A stretch of 64,000 nt of DNA from Candidatus Woesearchaeota archaeon. Lineage in GTDB: Archaea > Nanobdellota > Nanobdellia > Woesearchaeales > JABGUJ01. The stretch covers positions 36,843 through 100,842 of the forward strand of contig JABGUJ010000002.1 in NCBI GenBank assembly GCA_018646625.1, given 5' to 3'. Shown here piece by piece: positions 25,863 through 33,834 of the stretch; the stretch's first letter is position 1; each line of letters begins with the position of its first letter. The position numbers were made by a program, and so were the translations under genes. The notes under the pieces are model-generated. The model searched no databases. It was not told the DNA's origin and saw only the letters and a program-made list of their open reading frames with translations.

Positions 25863-27599
25863 ATGATAAAAGAGGTGTTGGAGCTTATTTCTCCTTTGAA
25901 AAAAGCACTAAAGTATGTTTTCCTTGGTGCGTTGATATTAGAATTGCTTAAGCTAATTCCTAATGTAATATTCAAAGAGTTAATAGATTCATTAATAGTA
26001 TTTGATAAATCTGGAATAAACTACGTTATATTTCTAGTTGTGCTTTCATTTGCTGTTTCAATAGTGGTTTCATTAACTGAAAAATTCTTTTATAATTTTA
26101 GTATTAAGACTATCGTAAAATCAGAAGTATCATTGATGAAAAAAGCTCAACAGAAACTAATGAATTTATCATTAGGTTATCATGAGAAACATCACACTGG
26201 AAAACAAGTTACAAGACTGACAAAAGGAATACATCACTTAAACGTTTTGATGTGGCACTCAATATTTGACTTCATACCTGTGTGTCTACAAATAATCTAC
26301 AGTACAACGTTCATTTTTTTTGTAAGTTGGAAAGTGGGAATATTATTTGTGATATTCATACCTATATTCTTAGTCTACACTCACAAGATGGCGTTAAAAA
26401 TACAACCCATTAGACACATTTATCATGAATGTTTTGAGAAAGCTTCTGGAAAACTTGGAGAGATGGTAATTAACATAAGAACAGTTAAAGATTTTAATCA
26501 AGAAGACGCTGAAAAAAAACTTTTTGATAACCAACTAGACTTATATCACCAATATGTACAACAAAGAAGAGAATTTGAGAACTTTCATTTCACAATAAGA
26601 GATGTCATACTTCAAGTAGGAAGAATAATCACGCTTAGTGTCTCAATATATTTAGTATACATTGGAGAAATAACTGCGGGAAGTTTAGTTTTGATTGTTA
26701 CTCTTAACGAGAAAGCATTTGCTTCTGTATATCGTGTTGGTAGAACTTATAATTATGTAGGAGATTCAATCTCAGGTGTTCAAAGACTAATTGATTTGAT
26801 GAAAGAAAAAGCTTTGGTTATAGATAAGAAAAGTGCTAAATTATGCAAGAAACTTAAAGGAAGTATCGAGTTCAAGGATGTAGATTTTAGTTACACAAAA
26901 GGAGAACAAGTTCTAAAAGATATAAATTTCAAAGTAAAGCCTAAACAAGTGATAGCTTTAGTTGGAAGATCTGGCTGTGGGAAAAGCACAATAATAAAAC
27001 TATTATACAGACATTTTGATATTGATTCTGGAACCATTCTATTAGATGGAAAAGATATTACATCTTTCAAGATGGAATCTTTTAGAAAACATTTTGCTAT
27101 TGTCTCTCAAGACGTAGAATTGTTTAATGCATCAATCTTAGAAAATTTGACATATGGTGTTGATAACTTTAGCACTAAAGAAGTAATTAAAGCTGCTAAG
27201 ATGGCGCATGCGCATGAATTTATTGAACAATTCAAAGCAGGCTATGCAACAATCGTTGGTGAGAAAGGTGTTAAGTTGTCTGGAGGACAGAAACAAAGAT
27301 TAGGTATTGCTCGTGCTTTGCTGAGAAAACCATCAATACTAGTATTTGATGAAGCCACTTCTTCTTTAGATACTGAATCTGAGAAATATATTCAAGAAGC
27401 TATGGGTAAATTGTTTAAGAAACAAACTATGATTGTTATTGCACATAGATTATCCACTATAGAACACGCTGACAAGATTCTAGTTATGGAAAATGGTGAA
27501 ATTGTAGAACAAGGAACTCATAGGCAATTAATGTCCAAGAAAGGTGGTGTGTTCAGAAAAATGCGTAAGCTGCAGAAACTTGGCGAAGTTAGACGTTAA
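25863..27599 (+). CDS. ABC exporter half-transporter (fused permease-ATPase)
   Basis: A 578-residue protein of the MsbA/MDR type. Residues 1-310 are the six-helix permease. The ATPase domain has Walker A GRSGCGKS (about 368-375), a Q-loop (IVSQDVELF), the signature LSGGQKQRLGIARALL (about 471), Walker B ILVFDEA and the H-loop AHRLST. It works as a homodimer or heterodimer exporting an unknown substrate such as a lipid or peptide. A second, more distant half-transporter lies at 37615-39387; the two could pair or act separately. It ends in a 4-nt overlap with the convergent hydrolase-like gene. Confidence 0.9.
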   Translation: MIKEVLELISPLKKALKYVFLGALILELLKLIPNVIFKELIDSLIVFDKSGINYVIFLVVLSFAVSIVVSLTEKFFYNFSIKTIVKSEVSLMKKAQQKLMNLSLGYHEKHHTGKQVTRLTKGIHHLNVLMWHSIFDFIPVCLQIIYSTTFIFFVSWKVGILFVIFIPIFLVYTHKMALKIQPIRHIYHECFEKASGKLGEMVINIRTVKDFNQEDAEKKLFDNQLDLYHQYVQQRREFENFHFTIRDVILQVGRIITLSVSIYLVYIGEITAGSLVLIVTLNEKAFASVYRVGRTYNYVGDSISGVQRLIDLMKEKALVIDKKSAKLCKKLKGSIEFKDVDFSYTKGEQVLKDINFKVKPKQVIALVGRSGCGKSTIIKLLYRHFDIDSGTILLDGKDITSFKMESFRKHFAIVSQDVELFNASILENLTYGVDNFSTKEVIKAAKMAHAHEFIEQFKAGYATIVGEKGVKLSGGQKQRLGIARALLRKPSILVFDEATSSLDTESEKYIQEAMGKLFKKQTMIVIAHRLSTIEHADKILVMENGEIVEQGTHRQLMSKKGGVFRKMRKLQKLGEVRR

Positions 27600-28600
27600 T
27601 GAACTCTGCGTTCTAATGATGTTCTATAATGTTTATGCATTTGATTTGCTATTAATTCTAATGTCTTATCAGGTGAAGTGAACCATCTATGGCCTGTAGC
27701 AATCTCAAGACCCCACGAGAATTTTCTTCCAGTGTGTTCTTTTTCTCTAAGTAGTTTTGTAATTCTACGTTGTCCATAAAATTTGCAAATTTTATCTAAT
27801 TCGGTTAATACCGTGAACGGCTGACGAACTGTTATTTGACTTTTTGCGATCTCAACACTAGAATCCCAAGCATTTGCATACTTTGCACTTCTAGGATGAA
27901 CAAGAGATGAAGCTCCCCATGCCTTAATTCTCTCTTCGATTCTATCACCATCATGGTATTTTTGATTTGTAAAAGGATATATTGGTAATGCGAACATTTG
28001 TTTAGGTGAGTAGGCTGCTGCTTGAAATAAATTGAACCAAGGAACTAAACCTAAAGCTTTCATTTTATCTCTAGCAGGTAGATGTGATTCATCTTCTAAT
28101 TCTCCGGATTCTGTAGTTCTCCAAGTATCGCGAATGTCTCTGTGACTCAATGTGTCTTCAAGATTGTCATATGGTGATGTTATTGCACCATCTAGAATCA
28201 TAGCGAATTCACCTAATCTTGCTAATGGCTCGATTGCTAGTTTTATTCCTAAAATTGAGCTTAAACTATGAGTTATAGGATACCAATATCTTCCATCTGC
28301 CAACTCCATTGTAGCAAATAGTTGTTGCATTTCTGTTCTAGGTGAAAACAATCCATTTCTATTTGGTTTACCAGACACTCCTGGTTGATATACAACAAAT
28401 ACTTCTTGGCCTGTAGTCTCATGTAGAATATATGGAAATAATCCAAAGTATGTTGATCTCTTTAGATCTCCAACATCTTCGTGAGGCATTACATTAGCTC
28501 CTGCTAGCAGTATGTATGGATGATCTGTTCTCTTGTCACCATAACGCTCAAAAACTACGTTATTAGTTGTTTTACCCTGTTTTGGACTGTATTTGACCAT
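27596..28600 (-). CDS. possible alpha/beta-hydrolase-fold protein
   Basis: A 334-residue soluble protein. The N-terminal part reads like an alpha/beta-hydrolase core: ILLAGANVMPHEDVG, then strand VFVVYQPGVSG, a nucleophile elbow-like ITHSLSSILGIKLA (Ser112) followed by FAMILDGAI, and a late His in ATGHRWFTSPDK (His304). The elbow has H-S-L-S rather than G-x-S-x-G, so it is divergent. The acid residue is not identified. The ATG lies 25-30 nt downstream of a minus-strand TATA at 28621-28630. A lipase, esterase or peptidase role is only a suggestion. Confidence 0.6.
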   Translation of the reverse strand: MVKYSPKQGKTTNNVVFERYGDKRTDHPYILLAGANVMPHEDVGDLKRSTYFGLFPYILHETTGQEVFVVYQPGVSGKPNRNGLFSPRTEMQQLFATMELADGRYWYPITHSLSSILGIKLAIEPLARLGEFAMILDGAITSPYDNLEDTLSHRDIRDTWRTTESGELEDESHLPARDKMKALGLVPWFNLFQAAAYSPKQMFALPIYPFTNQKYHDGDRIEERIKAWGASSLVHPRSAKYANAWDSSVEIAKSQITVRQPFTVLTELDKICKFYGQRRITKLLREKEHTGRKFSWGLEIATGHRWFTSPDKTLELIANQMHKHYRTSLERRVH

Positions 28601-28620
28601 AGTTAAGGGGTTTTAGAAGT

Positions 28621-28630
28621 TATTTATAAA
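28621..28630 (-). promoter_or_regulatory. TATA box of the hydrolase-like gene
   Basis: TTTATAAA here is symmetric. It lies 21-30 nt before the ATG of the minus-strand gene, the spacing seen for leaderless genes in this window. It is too close to the ATG at 28630 to drive that start on the plus strand. Confidence 0.45.
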
Positions 28631-28671
28631 TGTTCTTGATTTGTCGTATCTATGAGGTGGTGAATTCCGAA

Positions 28672-28755
28672 ACATTTATAGATTCTGCATCTTGTGAGCT
28701 AGGGGCTGTGTCGCCAAAATCTGGGCGTTTTGGGTTTGCCATGGAGGTGGCATGC
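28672..28755 (+). promoter_or_regulatory. promoter and leader with hairpin before the chimeric membrane protein gene
   Basis: A TATA-like ATTTATAG lies near 28672-28680. The predicted leader holds an inverted repeat CCAAAA (28714-28719)/TTTTGG (28728-28733) with an 8-nt loop, overlapping a GGC/GCC-rich stretch, then GGAGGTGG at 28743-28750 just before the GTG at 28756. Confidence 0.4.
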
Positions 28756-30036
28756 GTGAAACATAAGAATGTGCAGAAAAACTTTCTAGGGAAGCTAAAA
28801 TCCCTTAAAAAAGAGCTTTTAGAAGCTTTTAGTGAAGATGATGTGCGTAATCTTGCAGAGTTAATGAGTAAATTAGCTCATTATCACTACAATAAGAAAA
28901 AATATTTTATGATTGGTAAGGAAAAAGAGATTTATAATTTTCTGATAAAAAATAGTTATAATCCTTACACAGTTTATAGATGGATTCTTCTTGAGAAAGT
29001 ACCTGAGGATATAAGGTTTCAGATTAAACAAAAGCAAATTACTCAAAAAAGAGCAATAGCTTTAGCTGAAACAACCATTGAAGCAACTTCCGTAGCCGAG
29101 GATGAGTTGGTAATTATTACTGGAACTTGTAGCCAGCCAAACTTAGCTGTTGGAATCTTTGTAACCTATAACTACGAAAAAGTTTACATTACTCAAGAAA
29201 CGTCTTCTGCTAGTAACGTTTTCTCTGCTCAGTTCTTACCAACTAAAGCTGGCGCGTACATTGCCCATGCAGCTTGTCAGGGTGACGTTGCAGTTGATGG
29301 TGATTTTACTGTAGGAAGTACTATTCCTACTGGAGATCCAGACCCTGGTACAACTTCTCCCTCTAGCCCAGGTAGTAGTGGCGGCGGCCGTCGTTGTACT
29401 CCGGAATGGAGTTGTTCAGCTTGGACTTTGTGTAACTCTACTTTGGAACAATCTAGAAGTTGTTATGATGCTGAGAATTGTCAAGCAAATAAAGTTGAAG
29501 TGAAGGATTGTGACCAATGTCAAGAATCTTGGATTTGTTCTTTATGGGGCAGTTGTTCAAATAGTATTCAAAAAAGAACTTGTACTGATCAACATTCATG
29601 TGGGACAACTTTCGTAAAACCTTTACAACAAAAGAATTGTAATCAAGCTGTCGTAGGCGGTAGTCAACCAGTTTCTATATCTAATGACATTCCTCCTCCT
29701 GGAACTCCTCCAGCTCAACCCGGATTCTCTTTTAGTGATATGTGGGAAAAATATAGTACTTACATTTTAATCGCTGGAATCTCTTTAATCCTAATAATAA
29801 TTGTAGTACTTTTAATATTACATTTTATTAAACCACAAAGATTGGCTTATAATCATGATGAATTAATTGGTTGGATTAATAAAGAGAGAGAAATGGGTAC
29901 TTCCGACGAGGAAATCAAAAACATTCTTGCTAACAAGACTGGTTGGAATGAAGTAGAAATTAATGAGGCATTTAGTACTCTTTCAAAGCCAAAGTTGCCT
30001 TCATTTTCACCTCAGGGTAACGTTACTTCTGCCTAG
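28756..30036 (+). CDS. chimeric protein: cytosolic helix-turn-helix-like N-terminus joined to an extracellular Cys-rich, membrane-anchored C-terminus
   Basis: A 426-residue protein. Residues about 1-105 look cytosolic, with a ParB-like helix-turn-helix (YNPYTVYRWILLEKVPEDI, then ITQKRAIALA). From about 112 the sequence changes to a beta-type extracellular domain (AEDELVIITGTC), then a Ser/Pro/Gly linker, two thrombospondin-like Cys modules (CTPEWSCSAW, ESWICSLWGSC), a membrane helix (about 336-358) and a cytosolic end with a helical module (GTSDEEIKNILANKTGWNEVEINEAF). No signal peptide or first helix separates the HTH from the extracellular part, so export of the middle is unexplained. GTG 28756 is preferred by GGAGGTGG spacing; ATG 28741 is possible. 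It may be a gene fusion. Confidence 0.65.
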   Translation: MKHKNVQKNFLGKLKSLKKELLEAFSEDDVRNLAELMSKLAHYHYNKKKYFMIGKEKEIYNFLIKNSYNPYTVYRWILLEKVPEDIRFQIKQKQITQKRAIALAETTIEATSVAEDELVIITGTCSQPNLAVGIFVTYNYEKVYITQETSSASNVFSAQFLPTKAGAYIAHAACQGDVAVDGDFTVGSTIPTGDPDPGTTSPSSPGSSGGGRRCTPEWSCSAWTLCNSTLEQSRSCYDAENCQANKVEVKDCDQCQESWICSLWGSCSNSIQKRTCTDQHSCGTTFVKPLQQKNCNQAVVGGSQPVSISNDIPPPGTPPAQPGFSFSDMWEKYSTYILIAGISLILIIIVVLLILHFIKPQRLAYNHDELIGWINKEREMGTSDEEIKNILANKTGWNEVEINEAFSTLSKPKLPSFSPQGNVTSA

Positions 30037-30054
30037 AAGTATACTGGAAGAACC

Positions 30055-30063
30055 TTTATATAC
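30055..30063 (+). promoter_or_regulatory. TATA box of the histidine kinase gene
   Basis: TTTATATAC lies 25-33 nt before the ATG at 30088; no ribosome site precedes the ATG, consistent with a leaderless transcript. Confidence 0.5.
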
Positions 30064-30087
30064 TTAGGACTTTTTCCCTCTTTTGGC

Positions 30088-31335
30088 ATGGTTACTTTAG
30101 ATGATTTTTTAAGATTGATGGGAGATATTCGTCATGATCTTGGTGCTCCTTTGAAGCATGTTAGAACATTTGCAGAATTCATTCTTGAAGATTACTCTCC
30201 TTCAGCAGACTTAGTTGATTTATTGAGAAGAAAACGCGATTCTGCTCAAGACGTTTCATCTCTTTTAAGTGAGTTAAAATACTTGAAGGAACTTAACCAA
30301 GAGATATTAGATTATTTTCCAGATCATGTAAATGGTGAATTCACCTCTCGATTTTGTGATGACATTTTACCTAAGTATCAACAACTGGGAGATATTTTTG
30401 GTTTGAAGACGCGAGGAGAGTCACCTGAATTATCCTTCCCTGCGGGGACAGAATACTTTTCTCAATTTAATGACCTTTTAAGGGAACATTTAAGCGATAT
30501 TGAAGATGTTTTGGGAGAAATTGTTAATAATGCTAGCACTGCAATTGAAACTGTAACAGATGATTCTAATGGTATTAAGAGTTTATGGCAAAGTAAATTA
30601 GATGCTGCCAAGTCTTTTTTAGGAATTACTCAAAGATTATCAAAGTTACAGCAGTTGCATGACATCATTGTTGAGCCTTTGCCTGAGCATGATTCTTTTG
30701 GTGATGACGGTTTGATTCAAGGAATTCAGATGGCACAAAGAATATATGCCCAATTAGCTTTTTCAACTTTTAATTTGGGAGAAGGCACAGAGTTTTTTGA
30801 TACTTATCATCATTTTAGGCTTTGGGAATCTACACTTGGTAATGCAGGAATCAAATTTGATTCAGGTGCTTACCCTCAAAAAGATTTGAGAACCACTGTT
30901 TACTATGATCGTACTATCTCTAATCTTTTGGGAAATGTTGTAACACACGCTGCTACTGATTGTGATACTGTTTACATTCGCACTTTTGAAGAATGTGTTG
31001 ATAATCAGGAATATTTAGTCTTGGCAATAGAAAATAATGGTAGTAGAACGCTTGATCCTCAAGAAGTTTATGAAAAAGCATTAAACTTTAATCTTGTTGA
31101 TCCGGAAAAAGAATTAACTGATGAAGAGAAATTACAGCTTATTTTTGAGAGGGGCTATTCTACTACTCATGGTGAAGCTGTTGACTATGGTGAGGGTTCT
31201 GGTAAGGGATTAAACATTGCTCGACGGTTAGCAATTCAACATGGTGGGAAATTAGTTGTTAAATCTCCAATTGATAAAGATAAATCGGTTGGGTTTTACC
31301 TTTATATACCAAAAGACAAAATAATTTCAGAATAA
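30088..31335 (+). CDS. soluble sensor-less histidine kinase
   Basis: A 415-residue protein without membrane helices. A HisKA-like box begins at once (DIRHDLGAPLKHVRTF, His16), a second helical region with INNAS-like ENVLGEIVNNAST lies at about 152, the N box is ISNLLGNVVTHAA (about 276-288) and the G boxes are YGEGSGKGLNIARRLAIQH (from about 367). The ATPase part ends with KSVGFYLYIP. No receiver domain or response-regulator gene is near, so the phosphate acceptor is unknown. It is followed by the recombination scar at 31338. Confidence 0.82.
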   Translation: MVTLDDFLRLMGDIRHDLGAPLKHVRTFAEFILEDYSPSADLVDLLRRKRDSAQDVSSLLSELKYLKELNQEILDYFPDHVNGEFTSRFCDDILPKYQQLGDIFGLKTRGESPELSFPAGTEYFSQFNDLLREHLSDIEDVLGEIVNNASTAIETVTDDSNGIKSLWQSKLDAAKSFLGITQRLSKLQQLHDIIVEPLPEHDSFGDDGLIQGIQMAQRIYAQLAFSTFNLGEGTEFFDTYHHFRLWESTLGNAGIKFDSGAYPQKDLRTTVYYDRTISNLLGNVVTHAATDCDTVYIRTFEECVDNQEYLVLAIENNGSRTLDPQEVYEKALNFNLVDPEKELTDEEKLQLIFERGYSTTHGEAVDYGEGSGKGLNIARRLAIQHGGKLVVKSPIDKDKSVGFYLYIPKDKIISE

Positions 31336-31337
31336 CT

Positions 31338-31514
31338 TTACTTCAAAACAATCTCGTTAGCAATCACTTCTTTTTGATTGTTATATTCTTCAATAGTTCC
31401 TTTAATCTCTACATAATTACCTTCTTGTAAATAAAGATCTTCATCAGGAAACAAAATGACATCAGACTTAATAACTTGTTTACCTTCTAATTCAATAAAT
31501 ACAACATTATCCAA
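31338..31514 (-). pseudogene. C-terminal remnant of an OB-fold protein gene
   Basis: On the minus strand an uninterrupted frame of 58 codons ends at a TAA (31338-31340). It reads DNVVFIELEGKQVIKSDV and later LQEGNYVEIKGTIEEYN, ending ANEIVLK, which fits the later strands of a tRNA_anti-like OB fold. There is no ATG; the frame runs without homology-like sequence into the recombinase remnant and stops at 31533. The 5' half of the gene is missing, and the break coincides with the dyad at 31508-31522. Confidence 0.55.
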
Positions 31515-31522
31515 ATTGGATA
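31508..31522. repeat. perfect 7-1-7 dyad at the junction of two broken genes
   Basis: TATCCAA-A-TTGGATA spans the point where the OB-fold remnant (minus strand) meets the recombinase remnant (plus strand). It could be part of a recombination site or a chance palindrome. Confidence 0.5.
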
Positions 31523-31955
31523 TGGGGCAGGATTAAGAGTGAGTGAAGTTATTAATCTAAAATGGAATGATATTGATTTTAAAAGAAATATAATTCACAT
31601 CAAACAAGCTAAAGGAAAAAAAGACAGAATTGTAATGTTATCTCCGAAATTAAAGAAAGGACTGCAAAGTTTAAGTGAGAATAAAGAGGGTTTAGTTTTC
31701 AAAACAACCAGAAAAGGCAAATACACAACAAGAACAATTCAGATGATTATTCAAAATGCAGCTAAAAAAGCTGGAATAAAAAAGAAAGTCTCACCACACA
31801 CCTTGAGACATTCATTTGCAACACATTTACTTGAAAAAGGAACTGATATACGGTATATTAGAGATCTGTTAGGACACTCAAATATTAGCACCACGTTAAT
31901 TTACACTAAAGTTTCAAATAAAGATTTGTCTAAGATTAAAAGCCCGTTGGATTAG
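31509..31955 (+). pseudogene. tyrosine recombinase (XerA-like), N-terminally truncated
   Basis: The frame contains the C-terminal two-thirds of a Xer catalytic domain: GAGLRVSEVINLKW (catalytic Arg), a beta-hairpin Lys in AKGKKDRIVML, HTLRHSFATH (His and Arg), LLGHSNISTT (His) and the nucleophile Tyr in LIYTKVS, ending SPLD as XerA proteins do. The entire SAM-like DNA-binding domain and the start of the catalytic domain are absent. The first possible start (GTG 31539) falls inside the LRVSE motif after the catalytic Arg, so any product would be inactive. Its catalytic tetrad is otherwise intact, suggesting a recent break. Confidence 0.85.
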
Positions 31956-32041
31956 AAAATCTGCTTATGGAGGCTAAAATCTAACGCACAAATCCACAAA
32001 ACAATGGTTAGCTTTTTATATATTGATGCTATTCTTGTATT

Positions 32042-32066
32042 GTAATTGACGTAATGGGTCAATTAC
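32042..32066. repeat. perfect 9-7-9 inverted repeat downstream of the recombinase remnant
   Basis: GTAATTGAC (32042-32050), a 7-nt centre (gtaatgg) and GTCAATTAC (32058-32066). The geometry equals a tyrosine-recombinase core site (two inverted arms around a 6-8 nt spacer). A transcription terminator or operator is the alternative, though no T-run follows. The rest of the 31956-32226 gap holds a locally GC-richer stretch (about 32080-32190) with a short hairpin TGCAC-TTT-GTGCA at 32114-32126 and no supportable gene. Confidence 0.5.
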
Positions 32067-32197
32067 TAAAAGTGGTCTGAAGCTTGGATTTATCCGCGCG
32101 CAAAGAAATGTACTGCACTTTGTGCATCAGGCACCTGAAAGCCTCAAATTCTGAGCGTACGTGTCTTTACTGGAAAGGCATAACAAATACGCAAACA

Positions 32198-32205
32198 TTT
32201 ATAAA
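32198..32205 (+). promoter_or_regulatory. TATA box of the kinase-like gene
   Basis: TTTATAAA lies 22-29 nt before the in-frame ATG at 32227, which identifies that ATG rather than an upstream GTG (32161) as the start. Confidence 0.55.
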
Positions 32206-32226
32206 CTGCTGCTCTGTAATGATGGG

Positions 32227-33834
32227 ATGGCGTCTTTACACAATTTATTGGCTCATGAAGCGAATATGTTTGATTCTGATAAGATTAGCGCTAATGAATT
32301 AGCTGGTCTTGTAGCGGGAGTCAGACCCAACATGGTGCCAGCAGAACCTGTAACGAGTAGCCACCATAATACACATTGTGGCCCATTATCTGGATTCTTA
32401 CTTGCAGACAACTATCAAGTAGAATATCACTTGAGTAGAAATGGTAGGTGCCCTATGAAAGTCAGAATCAGTGAAACTCAAAAACAGAATCGCAATGGCT
32501 CGGGTTCTCGTGATATGATTTCTGATATAACTTTACGTTTCAGTGATGGTGGGCTGGTTCGTGTTGAATATAGGATAGGTGGGGTAAATACTGGAGAAAT
32601 GGCTTATCAATATGAGACGAGCGATGTAGACACATGCCCCCTCTCTCATGAAATTCTAAATTATGTTGGGCATTGTTATAGGCAGGTAATTGATCAGATG
32701 CCCGATGATGTGAGAAATCATTTTTCTTCAAAAGAAGGTTCTTCTTCCTCATTGGAAGATGAACTTGTAGCTGCAGGTATTCCTGAGGAACACATCCCTG
32801 TACTAATGGAAGATGTGGCTAGACGTATTGGTGGACATAATTTTGAGCTAGTAACTGCCGAGACATTTTCAGATTGTGTTTTTAGAACCCGTACAGAGAT
32901 TGGTGATGAACTGTACCCATTATTTGGAAAAGTGGGGTCGAGTGTTTTATTTCATCATCAAGTTCTTGATAATGTTATTGCAAGACAATATGAATTGTTA
33001 AGAGTACCTAATCCTAAAGTTCATAAGTTGATTGACATTCCTGATACAGATAAATCATTATTATTAACGCATGATACTGCAGATTCTAGGATAACGCCTT
33101 CGAAAACAGTACTGAAATACTTAAAAGTGCGAAGATCTGCTTTTGAAGAATTGTCTAAGCGAGTTGGCTGGAAAGCTATTAAGTCTGATCCCTATTTGGC
33201 GATTGATTGTTTTAATTTGGCTTTAAGGCATACTTACATGCGTGGTCATCGAAACGATCCCAGGTTTGCATCGAGTCTAACTTTGATGGAGCCTGCAGAT
33301 ACATTAGAGTTCATTTTACATTTGGAGAAGAAAGGGGAGTTAGATGGCTTACCTGCTCAAACCCTTATCGCGGCGTATCGAGCAGTTCAAGATGAGGTTA
33401 CATCCTATAATAGTTCTCCGACAGTTCTCGCAACTGGTGATTTGAAAGATGAGAATATTTTCCCAGATCCATTTGGTGGGGGGCTTAGAGTTGTCGGTGA
33501 TTCTACACCCAGACCCGCAACAGAAGTTTTTGATATGAGTCGGAGAAACTTAACTCCCAATCAATGTATAAGAGCGATGTCTTATATTTCTATTATGAGA
33601 AACTATTTAGAACAAAGAGCTGGAAGAGACTTTGAGTTTTCGGGTGCTGATATTCATGGACAACAATCACAGTTAGCTAAGCAAACGTTAGTTCAATCTA
33701 TTTTTCTGGCAGATTATTACGCGCGTGTTGGAAGAATGGGTGATTGTCTTACGAATCTATCAAATGCTACTCTATTCGTTGATAGAAATAATGCAGGAGA
33801 TGGGTACATTAGTTACATAGATCAATCGAGTTAG
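32227..33834 (+). CDS. large soluble protein with a kinase/APH-like catalytic-loop signature
   Basis: A 535-residue soluble protein. Near residues 402-425 it reads LATGDLKDENIF...LRVVGDST: G-D405-x4-N410 then, after a strand, a GD (D425). This is the pattern of the catalytic loop (HGDxxxxN) and metal-binding Asp of aminoglycoside phosphotransferase and protein kinase folds, with the preceding His replaced by Thr. No clear N-lobe Lys/Glu pair is identified in the first 350 residues (about 305-340 is a candidate region). The last 63 bases overlap the convergent AbrB-PhoU gene. Function unknown; phosphotransferase-like is an inference. Confidence 0.55.
   Translation: MASLHNLLAHEANMFDSDKISANELAGLVAGVRPNMVPAEPVTSSHHNTHCGPLSGFLLADNYQVEYHLSRNGRCPMKVRISETQKQNRNGSGSRDMISDITLRFSDGGLVRVEYRIGGVNTGEMAYQYETSDVDTCPLSHEILNYVGHCYRQVIDQMPDDVRNHFSSKEGSSSSLEDELVAAGIPEEHIPVLMEDVARRIGGHNFELVTAETFSDCVFRTRTEIGDELYPLFGKVGSSVLFHHQVLDNVIARQYELLRVPNPKVHKLIDIPDTDKSLLLTHDTADSRITPSKTVLKYLKVRRSAFEELSKRVGWKAIKSDPYLAIDCFNLALRHTYMRGHRNDPRFASSLTLMEPADTLEFILHLEKKGELDGLPAQTLIAAYRAVQDEVTSYNSSPTVLATGDLKDENIFPDPFGGGLRVVGDSTPRPATEVFDMSRRNLTPNQCIRAMSYISIMRNYLEQRAGRDFEFSGADIHGQQSQLAKQTLVQSIFLADYYARVGRMGDCLTNLSNATLFVDRNNAGDGYISYIDQSS

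Noticed and set aside
28630..28755. Longer start of the chimeric protein at ATG 28630.
   Set aside because: The TATA at 28621-28630 overlaps this ATG, while a good promoter and ribosome site precede 28756.
31956..32226. GC-richer stretch near 32080-32190 as a possible structured RNA gene.
   Set aside because: No tRNA, C/D box or known RNA signature could be made out; only a small hairpin and the 9-7-9 repeat are clear.
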